Below are positions 8,719 to 19,423 of a stretch of DNA of 64,000 nucleotides, piece by piece; within the stretch, counting starts at the first letter, position 1; every line of letters starts with the position of its first letter. Both the position numbers and the translations under genes were made by a program. The notes beneath the pieces were generated by a model, which saw only the letters and a program-made list of their open reading frames with translations, did not search any database and was not told where the DNA came from. Source of the DNA: Microvirga guangxiensis (GTDB lineage: Bacteria; Pseudomonadota; Alphaproteobacteria; Rhizobiales; Beijerinckiaceae); assembly GCF_900102135.1 (NCBI RefSeq), contig NZ_FMVJ01000005.1:1-64000 (forward strand), in the 5' to 3' direction.

Positions 8719-8752
8719 GTCTTGTCGCTCCTTTGCGATGGTGAGGATTCGG

Positions 8753-8783
8753 ATGCTGCGGGTTCCAACGCTGGCAAGGTCAA
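8753..8783 (-). promoter_or_regulatory. CueR-type promoter of the large copper operon
   Basis: On the minus strand: TTGACC (8783-8778), a 19-bp spacer carrying TTGCCAGCGTTGGAA, then the -10 position CAGCAT (8758-8753). The CGTTGGAA half-site recurs in the other operators of the window. The -10 is poor, as expected for a promoter that depends on DNA untwisting by a MerR-type activator. Confidence 0.75.
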
Positions 8784-8856
8784 GGGCAGTCTCGCACTTG
8801 CCGGCGTGCTATCTGCATGACATTCCCCCTACGTTATTCATTGCCGTACGGCGACC

Positions 8857-9135
8857 ATGTCCCACACCAGCAGGGTCAAGGCGAAGCTGCTGGCGCGGGG
8901 GCGCCGGATCCGGGGCCAGGTCGAGGCGGTCGAGCGCGCCCTGGAGGCGGAGATCGGCTGCGCCGACGTGCTGATGCTCGTGGCCTCCGTGCGCGGGGCG
9001 GTCAACGGGCTGACCGCGGAGTTGACGGAGGAGCACATCCGCCATCATGTGGTCGCCCCAGACGATGAGCCGGATGCCGACCGTGCCTGTGGAACCCGGG
9101 AGCTGATCGACGTGGTCCGCACTTGCCTGAAATGA
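8857..9135 (+). CDS. RcnR/CsoR-family metal-sensing repressor
   Basis: A 92-residue helical repressor of the CsoR/RcnR/FrmR family (RRIRGQVEAVE and SVRGAVNGL are family landmarks). The potential ligands are His3, Cys35, His60 and His64. These are the positions used by E. coli RcnR for Ni(II)/Co(II); copper sensors of the CsoR type use a Cys-His-Cys set. Two further Cys lie near the C-terminus (78 and 90). It is transcribed divergently from the copper operon with about 140 bases between the starts. No nickel or cobalt exporter is adjacent, so its target is unclear. It might act on its own promoter or on the divergent operon. Confidence 0.88.
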   Translation: MSHTSRVKAKLLARGRRIRGQVEAVERALEAEIGCADVLMLVASVRGAVNGLTAELTEEHIRHHVVAPDDEPDADRACGTRELIDVVRTCLK

Positions 9136-9229
9136 GCCGCGGCAAGCGATCCGCCATGGATAGCCTCCCTTCCTCGCCTGGGCTTTACCGGGTTGCGTTC
9201 CGGCGCCAACCGAAACATGCGGCTGTCAT

Positions 9230-9826
9230 CTACGGCCCCTGACGGGCAAGGCGCAGAGCGGCATCCTGACCGGATTGCAAGATCGCATCCGAGAGAGATT
9301 TGTCCGTGGTGACCCGGGCCAGTTGCAGTGTCCCGATCATAAGACCAAAGATTGCATAAGCCGTTTCCCGCGCCTTCTCCTCCGGCAGGGAGGAGGTCAG
9401 CTCGGACGCGATGATCGCCACGATCCCGTCCGCCGCGCGGGCCATGACCTCGCGGGTCCTGGGATCGTTGCGAGCAACCTCCTGGGCGAGCGCCGCCACG
9501 GAGCAGCCGGCCTCCGGCCTGTCGCGATGGGCAGTTCTTAGGTACCGGCGGACGATGGTCTCCAACCCGTCCTTTCCCTGTTCCTTGGCGGCTTTTACTT
9601 CCTCTGCCCAGGTCTCACAGTTGCGCGCATGAGCTTCGGAGATGGCTTCGCGAACGAGGTCGTCTTTCGACTTGAAGTGCGCATAGAAGCCCCCGTGCGT
9701 GAGACCGGCATCGGCCATGAGGCCAGCAAGGCCCGTCGCCTCAATGCCCTTCGCTCGAAAGCGTGCAGCCGCCACATCCACCACCCGCTTCCGTGTCTGG
9801 TCCTTGTGTCCCTTCTCGTAACGCAT
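9230..9826 (-). CDS. TetR/AcrR-family repressor
   Basis: A 198-residue regulator. The N-terminal helix-turn-helix (about 28-50, TGLAGLMADAGLTHGGFYAHF) is typical of TetR proteins. The remaining helices would form the ligand-binding and dimer domain, with one Cys (GCSVAA) in the ligand region. It is divergent from the thiolase and FabF genes; the ATGs are 78 bases apart around a perfect inverted repeat. It therefore probably represses that two-gene operon and itself, with an acyl-CoA or fatty acid as a plausible but unproven inducer. Confidence 0.88.
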   Translation of the reverse strand: MRYEKGHKDQTRKRVVDVAAARFRAKGIEATGLAGLMADAGLTHGGFYAHFKSKDDLVREAISEAHARNCETWAEEVKAAKEQGKDGLETIVRRYLRTAHRDRPEAGCSVAALAQEVARNDPRTREVMARAADGIVAIIASELTSSLPEEKARETAYAIFGLMIGTLQLARVTTDKSLSDAILQSGQDAALRLARQGP

Positions 9827-9871
9827 GCTCGCACCTTTCCGCGGTTAAGCCTTTACATTATGAACACCATA

Positions 9872-9893
9872 TTATATGTCAACCATCATATAA
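9872..9893. promoter_or_regulatory. Inverted-repeat operator of the TetR/thiolase pair
   Basis: TTATATG (9872-9878), eight bases, CATATAA (9887-9893): a perfect 7-bp inverted repeat in an AT-rich patch that stands out from the GC-rich surroundings. Its right end touches the ribosome-binding site AAAGGAGGT of the thiolase gene, so bound repressor would cover the translation start region. Confidence 0.75.
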
Positions 9894-9904
9894 AGGAGGT
9901 GCCC

Positions 9905-11095
9905 ATGTCGCCGAACGATCCAGTCGTCATCGTCTCCGCTGTCCGCACGCCGCTCGGGCGCTTCCAGGGCGGCCTCTCCGGCGTGCCGGCTCCTGCCCTT
10001 GGCAGCCACGTCATTCGGGCCGCGCTGAAGCACGCCCGGCTCGAGGCCGGGACGGTGAGCGAGGCGGTCATGGGCTGCGTGCTGTCGGCCGGGCAGGGGC
10101 AGGCCCCGGCGCGGCAGGCCGCCCGCCTGGCGGGGCTGCCGGATGCCGTCGGCGCCACGACCATCAACAAGGTGTGCGGCTCCGGCATGAAGGCGACCAT
10201 GCTGGCGCACGATCTCATCCTGGCAGGCTCGGCCGAGATCGTGGTGTCGGGCGGCATGGAATCCATGTCCAACGCTCCGTACCTGTTGGCAAAGGCACGG
10301 AGCGGCTACAGGGCCGGGCACGGCCGACTCATCGACCACATGATGATGGATGGCCTGGAGGATGCCTATGAGGGTGGCAGGCCTATGGGCGATTTCGGAG
10401 AGGCGACAGCCGAGGCCTATCAGTTCAGCCGGGCTGATCAGGACGCCTACGCGGTCGAGACGCTCACCCGTGCCCGCAAGGCTATTGAGGAAGGCGCATT
10501 CGCGGGCGAAATCACGCCGGTGGTGGTCGCCGGAAGAACCGGAGACACCATTGTCGAGACGGATGAGAACCCGCTCAAGGTCTCGCCGGAGAAGATCCCA
10601 TCGCTCAGGCCCGCGTTCCGGCCCGACGGCACCATCACGGCCGCAAGCTCCTCCGCCAATGCGGACGGAGCGGCGGCTCTCGTGCTGACCCGCCGCTCGA
10701 TAGCGGAGCGCGAGGGCACCCCGATCCTGGCCGTGATCAAGGGACACGCCACCCATTCGCAGGATCCGGCCTGGTTCACCACGGCGCCGATCCCGGCGAT
10801 CCGCAAGCTCCTCGACAAGGTGGGCTGGAGCATTGGGGATGTGGATCTGTTCGAGATCAACGAGGCGTTCGCGGTTGTGGCGATGGCGGCGCAGCGGGAC
10901 CTCGGCATCCCGCGCGACGTGCTCAACGTGAATGGCGGCGCCTGCGCCCTTGGCCATCCCATCGGCGCCACCGGCGCCCGTCTGATCGTCACGCTGCTGT
11001 ATGCGCTGGAGCGTCGGGGATTGTCGCGTGGAATCGCGTCCCTGTGCATCGGAGGCGGCGAGGCCACCGCCATTGCAGTAGAGCGTGTGGCTTGA
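9905..11095 (+). CDS. Acetyl-CoA C-acyltransferase (thiolase)
   Basis: A 396-residue thiolase that condenses or cleaves beta-ketoacyl-CoA. The nucleophile is Cys91 in KVCGSGMKA. The C-terminal active-site blocks are also present: NEAFA, GGACALGHPIGATGAR with the catalytic His, and CIGGGEATA with the second Cys. AAAGGAGGT lies just before the ATG at 9905, and the inverted-repeat operator touches it. The FabF gene follows 30 bases downstream in the same direction. The pairing suggests an acyl-chain building or breakdown unit under TetR control rather than housekeeping beta-oxidation. The chain-length specificity cannot be read from the sequence. Confidence 0.93.
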   Translation: MSPNDPVVIVSAVRTPLGRFQGGLSGVPAPALGSHVIRAALKHARLEAGTVSEAVMGCVLSAGQGQAPARQAARLAGLPDAVGATTINKVCGSGMKATMLAHDLILAGSAEIVVSGGMESMSNAPYLLAKARSGYRAGHGRLIDHMMMDGLEDAYEGGRPMGDFGEATAEAYQFSRADQDAYAVETLTRARKAIEEGAFAGEITPVVVAGRTGDTIVETDENPLKVSPEKIPSLRPAFRPDGTITAASSSANADGAAALVLTRRSIAEREGTPILAVIKGHATHSQDPAWFTTAPIPAIRKLLDKVGWSIGDVDLFEINEAFAVVAMAAQRDLGIPRDVLNVNGGACALGHPIGATGARLIVTLLYALERRGLSRGIASLCIGGGEATAIAVERVA

Positions 11096-11125
11096 ATACA
11101 AGGCTGACATTCTGGAGATTTCGAT

Positions 11126-12391
11126 ATGCGTAGAGTGGTCGTGACAGGCATGGGGATGGTTTCGCCCCTTGGATCAGGGGTGGAGATCAACTGGAAACGA
11201 CTGCTTGACGGACAATCTGGTATTCGCGCGTTGCCCGGCGAGATGGTCGCCGATCTTCCCGCCAAGATCGGTGGTGTCGTTCCTGACCGCATTCAGGACG
11301 AGGATGGTGGCTTCGATCCGGATCTCGTGGTTCCACCCAAGGATCAACGGAAGATGGATCGCTTCATCCTCTTTGCCCTTGCGGCCGCGCGGGAGGCCCT
11401 GTCGATGGCAGGGTGGCAGCCCGCGGATAAACAGGCCTTGGAGCGTACGGCCACAATCGTTGCTTCGGGGATCGGCGGTTTCCCGGCGATTGCCGACGCG
11501 GTGCGGACGGCGGATTCGCGCGGCGTAAGACGGCTCTCGCCGTTCACCGTTCCGTCCTTTCTTGCAAATCTCGCTGCCGGCCACATCACGATCAGGCATG
11601 GCTTCACGGGTCCCATCGGCACTCCTGTGACAGCCTGCGCTGCAAGCGTGCAGGCCATCGGTGATGGATTGCGCATGATTCTATCCGGAGAGGCGGACGT
11701 GGCCATCGGCGGCGGCGCGGAAGCATGCATCGATCGGGTGAGCCTCGGTGGCTTTTGTGCGGCGCGCGCCCTTTCAAGCTCGTTTAACGGCACGCCGGAT
11801 CAGGCGTCTCGTCCCTTCGATAGGGACCGCGACGGCTTTGTCATGGGGGAGGGGGCAGGCATCCTGGTCATCGAGGAGCTGGAGCACGCGCTTGCACGTG
11901 GCGCACAGCCGATTGCTGAAGTCGTCGGTTATGGCACGACAGCAGATGCATACCACATGACGGCGGGCCCTGAGGATGGCAGAGGTGCCGCGCGTGCCAT
12001 GGATCTGGCCCTCAAACGCGCGGGATTGAGCCCGATCGACATCCAGCATCTCAATGCCCATTCAACCTCAACGCCAGTCGGTGATCGGGGCGAGATTGCC
12101 GCCATCCAATCAACCTTTGGGCGGGATGGAACCGTGGCGGTCAGTGCGACAAAGTCGGCGACGGGCCACTTGCTGGGAGCAGCAGGTGGCGTGGAGGCTA
12201 TCTTCACCGTTCTCGCGCTCCGGGACCAAGTCGTGCCGGCCACTCTCAATCTGGTGAATCCCGATGCACTCGCCGATGGGATCGACCTCGTGCGCGGGTC
12301 GGCCCGTCGCCAAGGGATTGAGCATGCCATGTCAAATGGGTTCGGGTTCGGGGGCGTCAACGCGAGCGTCGTGTTTCGGCGCCTGACGTGA
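11126..12391 (+). CDS. fabF: Beta-ketoacyl-ACP synthase II-type enzyme
   Basis: A 421-residue condensing enzyme of the KAS II fold with the complete triad. Cys171 lies in VTACAAS, one His in NAHSTSTPVGD, and a second His with the conserved Lys in KSATGHLLGAAG. It elongates acyl-ACP with malonyl-ACP. Standard genomes carry fabF next to acpP; here it follows a thiolase under a TetR repressor, so it is likely an extra copy for a specialised lipid or polyketide-like product. Codon use looks slightly less GC-extreme than in the neighbouring copper operon. No acyl carrier protein gene is nearby. Confidence 0.92.
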   Translation: MRRVVVTGMGMVSPLGSGVEINWKRLLDGQSGIRALPGEMVADLPAKIGGVVPDRIQDEDGGFDPDLVVPPKDQRKMDRFILFALAAAREALSMAGWQPADKQALERTATIVASGIGGFPAIADAVRTADSRGVRRLSPFTVPSFLANLAAGHITIRHGFTGPIGTPVTACAASVQAIGDGLRMILSGEADVAIGGGAEACIDRVSLGGFCAARALSSSFNGTPDQASRPFDRDRDGFVMGEGAGILVIEELEHALARGAQPIAEVVGYGTTADAYHMTAGPEDGRGAARAMDLALKRAGLSPIDIQHLNAHSTSTPVGDRGEIAAIQSTFGRDGTVAVSATKSATGHLLGAAGGVEAIFTVLALRDQVVPATLNLVNPDALADGIDLVRGSARRQGIEHAMSNGFGFGGVNASVVFRRLT

Positions 12392-12674
12392 TCTGTGACA
12401 TCCGAATAGGGTCGAGCTGACGCGGACATGGCCGTCGCTCACGTCACGCGACCATCGCCATTCCGACGCTTGTCATCCATGGGTCTGATGACCCGCTCAT
12501 CCATCCGGCTTGTGGCCGGGACACTGCGGCTTCGATCCCGAAGGCGGACCCCATGCCGATCGGCGGAATGGGGTATGATCTGCCGCGTGCACTGGATCGC
12601 ACGGTCATTGAACCCAACGGCGGGACGGCTCGGCGGTCATTGCCACTCGGGACGTTTGGGAGGAGACATCGATC

Positions 12675-13313
12675 ATGAGCATGGCGGGCGACACCCATTT
12701 CTGGGATCGGATCTCACGAAAGTATGCCATGTCCGCCATTGCGGATCAGGCCGGCTATGAGCGTACGCTGGACCGAACCCGGGCCTTGCTGGGACCAAGT
12801 GACAGGGTGTTGGAACTGGGCTGCGGAACAGGAACGACAGCCCTTCGGCTCGCGGGCGCCGTTCGAGACTATCTTGCGACGGACCTGTCCGCCGGAATGA
12901 TCGCGATCGCCAATGAGAAGCACGCCGCCGGCCTCGTCCCGACCCTTGCCTTCCGGATCGCGACCGTAGAGGCGCTTGCGCCTGACGCAGGACGGTTCAG
13001 CGTGGTTCTGGGATTCAACTATCTTCATTTGGTCCGTGATCTGCCCGGTACGCTGCGCCGCATCCACGCCTTGCTCGAACCGAGAGGACTGTTCATCTCC
13101 AAGACGCCCTGCCTGGGGCACATGAACCCGCTCATTCGGTCCGCCTTGTTGCCTGCGATGCGGGCCATCGGGAAGGCACCCTATGCGGGCGTCTTTCGGG
13201 CCGCGGACCTGAGCCAGCGAATCCGGGCTGCGGGATTCGATATCCTTGCCGCCGAAAGCCACGCCACGAAGGGCAATGACAATCGTCCTTACATCGTGGC
13301 CCGCAAGAGATGA
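12675..13313 (+). CDS. Class I SAM-dependent methyltransferase
   Basis: A 212-residue methyltransferase with the SAM-binding motif LELGCGTGTTA (about residues 50-60), an acidic motif II (ATDLS) and a post-motif region with GFNYLHLV. The C-terminal part (ISKTPCLGHMNPLIRS) is like small-molecule or lipid methyltransferases of the UbiE/COQ5 type, but the substrate cannot be named. AGGAG lies about ten bases before the ATG at 12675. The 283 bases before it show no further gene. It may or may not be co-transcribed with the lipid genes upstream. Confidence 0.85.
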   Translation: MSMAGDTHFWDRISRKYAMSAIADQAGYERTLDRTRALLGPSDRVLELGCGTGTTALRLAGAVRDYLATDLSAGMIAIANEKHAAGLVPTLAFRIATVEALAPDAGRFSVVLGFNYLHLVRDLPGTLRRIHALLEPRGLFISKTPCLGHMNPLIRSALLPAMRAIGKAPYAGVFRAADLSQRIRAAGFDILAAESHATKGNDNRPYIVARKR

Positions 13314-13406
13314 CAGGGGCGGCCGGTGCCGTGCGGGATCGACTGGCTTGCATCGGGTTCATTTCAGGTAGGTGCGGACCACCTCGATGAGCTCGGCGGC
13401 GCCCGC

Positions 13407-14780
13407 TTATGCGCGCCAGATCTCGATGGGGGCACTGCGGCCCCTCAAGGCCCGAGAACCGACGGAACGGAATGCATCGACGACGGACAGGTCGCCCGCC
13501 GCCGCCTCGCGGACTCTTGCCATGAAGGCCTCACTGGCGATGACCCCGCAGCCCAGCTCACGCGTGAGGCCCTGGAGCCGGCTGGCCGTGTTGACCGTGT
13601 CGCCCACCACCGTGAACGCCATCGAACGCTCCGAGCCGAGGTCGCCCATGACCACCGGGCCGTAGTGAAGGCCGATGCCGATCCCGATGGCGTCCTGGCC
13701 GCTGCGCGCACGCTCGTCGTTCCACCGCTCGACCTCGGCCAGCATGGCTTGGGCGCAGGACAGCGCCCGGACGGCGTCGTCCGACGCGGGATCGGGAACC
13801 CCGAACGTGACCAGGAGGGCATCGCCGATGAACTTCTCGAGCGTCCCGCCGTGCGCGAAGACGATCTCCTCCATCCGGGCATGGAACCCGCGCAGGAGTT
13901 GCATGACCTCCTCGGGAGCAAGCCGCTCGGACAGCGTCGTGAAGCCCTTGATGTCGGCGAAGAGCACGGCCACCTCCTGCCGCCGGTCCCCGCCGAACGG
14001 CTGGTCGGACCGGGCAAGCCGTTCCACGACCCGGGGCGAGAAGTAGCGTGCGAGGTTGGCTTGCCGACGCTCGGCGCTGGCTCGGGTGAGCGCCAGACGG
14101 CGTGAGCGTTGGACCGCCGCCGCGAGCGCCGCCGACACCAGGAGCAGCACGAGGGCCTCGGTGTACCACTGCCCGATATGCACGAAGGTGACATCGCGGA
14201 ACGCCTCGACGGCGTTCGCGGCGAGGCTCCCGGACATGCTCGGGACGCCAATGCGAATCTCGGGGTCGAGGGCGGCAACGGCGAGGGGAATGGACCAGCC
14301 CAGCACCGCACAGACCCCGGACCACAGCAGCAGGAGGGGATCGAGGGCAAAGGCGCGCAGGGCCAGCAGGAATACGAACCAGAGCACCAGGCCGCCCTTG
14401 AGGGTCACGGTGACCGGGATCGTGCCGTCGAGCCAGGGGTTGGGCAGGGCCAGGACGGCGCCGAGGATCACGCTGTCGAGCAGGGCGAACGCCATGGCGA
14501 TGCCACGCGGATGGCGGTGTCGCTTCAGGATCGCGAACTCGGCCAGGCCGGAGGCGAGGACGCCTCCCACCGCCGCGAGGTTGAACACGGCGGCCCAGCC
14601 GACGTGGAGCAGGTCGTGCCCGAGCCAAACGAAGGCCACCGCGAGAAGCACGATGCGGACCTTGGCGGCAAGGCGCAGCCCTTCCTGCTCCTCGCGGCGC
14701 AGGGAGGCGGCCACGCGATCCGGCAGGGGCGCGGCTCCGAACGTGCCCAGGAAGGGCACCGCACTGGCGAGCTTGATCAT
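13407..14780 (-). CDS. Membrane-bound class III adenylate cyclase
   Basis: A 457-residue protein with an N-terminal membrane region of about six helices (roughly residues 40-220) and a C-terminal catalytic domain (about 265-440). The catalytic half shows VLFADIKGFTTLSE with a metal-binding Asp, FIGDALLVTFG with the second Asp, and VGDTVNTASRLQ. These are class III nucleotidyl cyclase landmarks, so cAMP synthesis is the best guess and cGMP cannot be ruled out. The membrane part looks like a sensor for an unknown signal. It is the next minus-strand gene after cueR, with 63 bases between, so it could be read through from the copper operon of copA. Confidence 0.88.
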   Translation of the reverse strand: MIKLASAVPFLGTFGAAPLPDRVAASLRREEQEGLRLAAKVRIVLLAVAFVWLGHDLLHVGWAAVFNLAAVGGVLASGLAEFAILKRHRHPRGIAMAFALLDSVILGAVLALPNPWLDGTIPVTVTLKGGLVLWFVFLLALRAFALDPLLLLWSGVCAVLGWSIPLAVAALDPEIRIGVPSMSGSLAANAVEAFRDVTFVHIGQWYTEALVLLLVSAALAAAVQRSRRLALTRASAERRQANLARYFSPRVVERLARSDQPFGGDRRQEVAVLFADIKGFTTLSERLAPEEVMQLLRGFHARMEEIVFAHGGTLEKFIGDALLVTFGVPDPASDDAVRALSCAQAMLAEVERWNDERARSGQDAIGIGIGLHYGPVVMGDLGSERSMAFTVVGDTVNTASRLQGLTRELGCGVIASEAFMARVREAAAGDLSVVDAFRSVGSRALRGRSAPIEIWRA

Positions 14781-14843
14781 ACGGACGTCCTCACCTCGTT
14801 CGCCTCCAGGGTCATGGAGTCCCGGGCGACGTGAGGCAGCGTG

Positions 14844-15332
14844 CTAGTTGCGAACCCTCTTCGGCGCCGTGCCACGACGTGCCGAGCGAAGGCCGACCGT
14901 CCCGAACTGCGGCGACGAGTGGATGTCGATCGATCCCACCTCATGGCCGCTCTGAAGGCCCTCGATGATCGGGCACTCCGGCCGCTCGTTGCCGTGGCAA
15001 TGCTTCGCGAGGTGCTTGAGCGTCGCGGCCATCTCCTGCAACTCGCGCGCCTTCCGCTCCAGGATCTCCACGTGCTCGAGCGCGATCCGCTTCACGTCCG
15101 TGCTGGCACGTTGCCGGTCCCGCCACAAGGTGACGAGTTCCGAGATCTGCTCGACCGAGAAGCCGAGGTCACGGGCCCGCCGGATGAAGCCGAGGGTGTT
15201 GACGTCGTTCTCGGAGTACACCCGGTACCCGGCTTCGGTGCGAACCGTCTTCGGGATCAGCCCGATCGACTCGTAGTAGCGGATCATCTTGGCCGAGACG
15301 CCCGAGGCGTCTGCTGCCTGTCCGATGTTCAT
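14844..15332 (-). CDS. cueR: Copper-responsive MerR-family activator CueR/HmrR
   Basis: A 162-residue MerR-family protein. The N-terminal winged helix (SAKMIRYYESIGLI) and dimer helix are standard. The sensor loop has Cys112 and Cys120 (HCHGNERPECPI), the same numbering and spacing as E. coli CueR, so Cu(I)/Ag(I) is the expected signal. A tail of about 25 residues beyond the usual end, basic and Ser-rich, is extra. It is the third gene behind copA and a glutaredoxin, so it is probably autoregulated by the CueR-type promoter at 18256-18286. It is the obvious candidate to act on all CueR-type operators of the window. Confidence 0.93.
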   Translation of the reverse strand: MNIGQAADASGVSAKMIRYYESIGLIPKTVRTEAGYRVYSENDVNTLGFIRRARDLGFSVEQISELVTLWRDRQRASTDVKRIALEHVEILERKARELQEMAATLKHLAKHCHGNERPECPIIEGLQSGHEVGSIDIHSSPQFGTVGLRSARRGTAPKRVRN

Positions 15333-15365
15333 GGTCTGCTTCTCCGTTCTTGCTTGAAATCTTGA

Positions 15366-15626
15366 TCAGCCGATTGCGACGGGGGCAAGCGCCTCGGCAA
15401 TGCGGGGCTTCTGCGATTGGAAGGTCCCATAGAAGACCTGGTCGCCGATGACGGTGATCGGTGCAACGCGTACCCCTGTGCGGGCCTTGGCCTCGGCCAT
15501 GATCACCGGATCCGTCAGGTCACGTTCCTCGAAGGATAGTCCGAGGCGGGTCAGCCACGCCTTGAGGGCATGGCAGTCGGGGCAGGTCGGGGTCGTGTAG
15601 ACGATGATGGTGGGCCGGGAGGGCAT
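15366..15626 (-). CDS. Glutaredoxin-family thiol protein
   Basis: An 86-residue glutaredoxin fold with the redox motif CPDC (TPTCPDCHALKAWL) and the cis-Pro region VAPITVIGD. It may reduce disulfides or glutathione adducts formed under copper stress. The ATG at 15626 was chosen because a good site (GGAG) precedes it and the domain starts right after. It lies 55 bases behind copA and 33 bases ahead of cueR, all on the minus strand. A second glutaredoxin-like gene with CSDC lies at 22567 under the same type of promoter. Confidence 0.88.
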   Translation of the reverse strand: MPSRPTIIVYTTPTCPDCHALKAWLTRLGLSFEERDLTDPVIMAEAKARTGVRVAPITVIGDQVFYGTFQSQKPRIAEALAPVAIG

Positions 15627-15681
15627 CGTTTCGCTCCATGGAAGAAAGCCGGGTCCGCCGTCGTTGGCGGACCCGGTCCGA

Positions 15682-18222
<2,541 letters not shown>

Positions 18223-18255
18223 CGCCGTTTCTCCTTGGTCATCTGACTTAGGAGA

Positions 18256-18286
18256 GGTGTAGTCCTTCCAACGATGGGAGGGTCAA
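18256..18286 (-). promoter_or_regulatory. CueR-type promoter of copA-glutaredoxin-cueR
   Basis: On the minus strand: TTGACC (18286-18281), a 19-bp spacer with CTCCCATCGTTGGAAG, and TACACC (18261-18256) at the -10 position. The operator half CGTTGGAAG is shared with the promoters at 22.8 and 27.6 kb. Confidence 0.85.
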
Positions 18287-18439
18287 GCGCCGAATGCAAG
18301 TCGGTGCGGACTTCGGATTCGGCGTTGCCTCCGACGGGCTTCGTGCATGAAGGGGAGGACTGAACGGATCGCGGGATGAGGCCTTCCGTCCCCTCAGGCA
18401 GCGGTGTTGAACGGAGCGGCGACGGCGCGCCGCTCCCTC

Positions 18440-19333
18440 CTATCGCCGCCAGTTGACGACCGCGACGCCGACCAGGGCGAAGGCACCGCCGATGGTACCG
18501 AGCAGGGTCGGCGTCTCCCCGAGCCAGGCGAAGCCGAGGAGAGTGGCGACGGGCGGCACGCAGTACATGAAGTTCGACGCCCGGCTCGCCGGCAGGCGCG
18601 ACAGTGCGATGGACCAGGTGCCATAGGCGACGAGGCTCGGCACGAGCCCGAGGTAGATCGCGGCCTGAATGCCCGAAGGCGACGCGACTGCAAACTGCGA
18701 GGCGGCATTCGGCAGCCAGGGTGCGAGGACGAGGGCGCCGAGCACCATGTTCCAGGCCGAGACGGTCAATGGCTTGTGGCGGGCGAAGAGCGGCTTCTGC
18801 ACCACGGTCGTCACCGAGTTGCAGAGGGCCGCGCCCAGGATGAGCAGTGCTCCGGTGTCGAGACGCATCCCGTCGCCCTCGCCAAAGGCGATCAGGCCGA
18901 TACCCGCGAACGATAAGGCCGTCCCGGCCCAGGCGCGGGCACTGAAACGCTCGCCCAGCACGAGCATCGCAAGTCCGGCCGTCATGATCGGGTTCGTGTT
19001 GATGATGAAGCTCGCCGCCCCGGCCGAGACCGTCATCTCGCCCATGTTGAGCAACGCCGTATAGAGCGCCACGAAGAGGATCCCGCCTGCCGCCAGCCGG
19101 AGAAGGTCCGGCAGCGTCGGCCATGCCGGGCGCATGACGGCGAGGAAGAGCGCCGCCGGGATGGCCGCGATGGTGAACCGCAGGGATCCGAGCTCGACCG
19201 GGCCGAAGGACTCTAGCCCGGCGCGGATGGCCGGGAAGGCCGAGGCCCAGGCCAGGATCGTCACGACGACGGCGGCGGCGGTCACGCCGCCGATGGATCT
19301 GTGCCCGGAAGCCGGGGCGGCAGCGATGCTCAT
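18440..19333 (-). CDS. EamA/DMT-superfamily inner-membrane exporter
   Basis: A 297-residue protein with about ten hydrophobic helices arranged as two EamA repeats, as in RhaT/YdcZ-like drug and metabolite exporters. Glu and Pro at helix ends (GERFSARAWAGTALSF, GETPTLLGTIGGAF) mark the repeat pattern. The substrate cannot be predicted. It is divergent from a LysR-type gene with about 90 bases between the starts, the usual arrangement in which the LysR protein controls the exporter. No copper-type operator is found in front of it, so it is probably not part of the copper response. Confidence 0.88.
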   Translation of the reverse strand: MSIAAAPASGHRSIGGVTAAAVVVTILAWASAFPAIRAGLESFGPVELGSLRFTIAAIPAALFLAVMRPAWPTLPDLLRLAAGGILFVALYTALLNMGEMTVSAGAASFIINTNPIMTAGLAMLVLGERFSARAWAGTALSFAGIGLIAFGEGDGMRLDTGALLILGAALCNSVTTVVQKPLFARHKPLTVSAWNMVLGALVLAPWLPNAASQFAVASPSGIQAAIYLGLVPSLVAYGTWSIALSRLPASRASNFMYCVPPVATLLGFAWLGETPTLLGTIGGAFALVGVAVVNWRR

Positions 19334-19423
19334 GGTGGTACCTCACGGAGGGAATGGCGAAGCTCGACATTCCCGTGAGGCGAGCTGATTGACAATCGAA
19401 CAATTCGAGCATCACCTGTGAGC

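Noticed and set aside
12428..12760. A 110-codon frame before the methyltransferase
   Set aside because: No ribosome site, no domain, and it overlaps the methyltransferase start. The 283-base gap is treated as non-coding.
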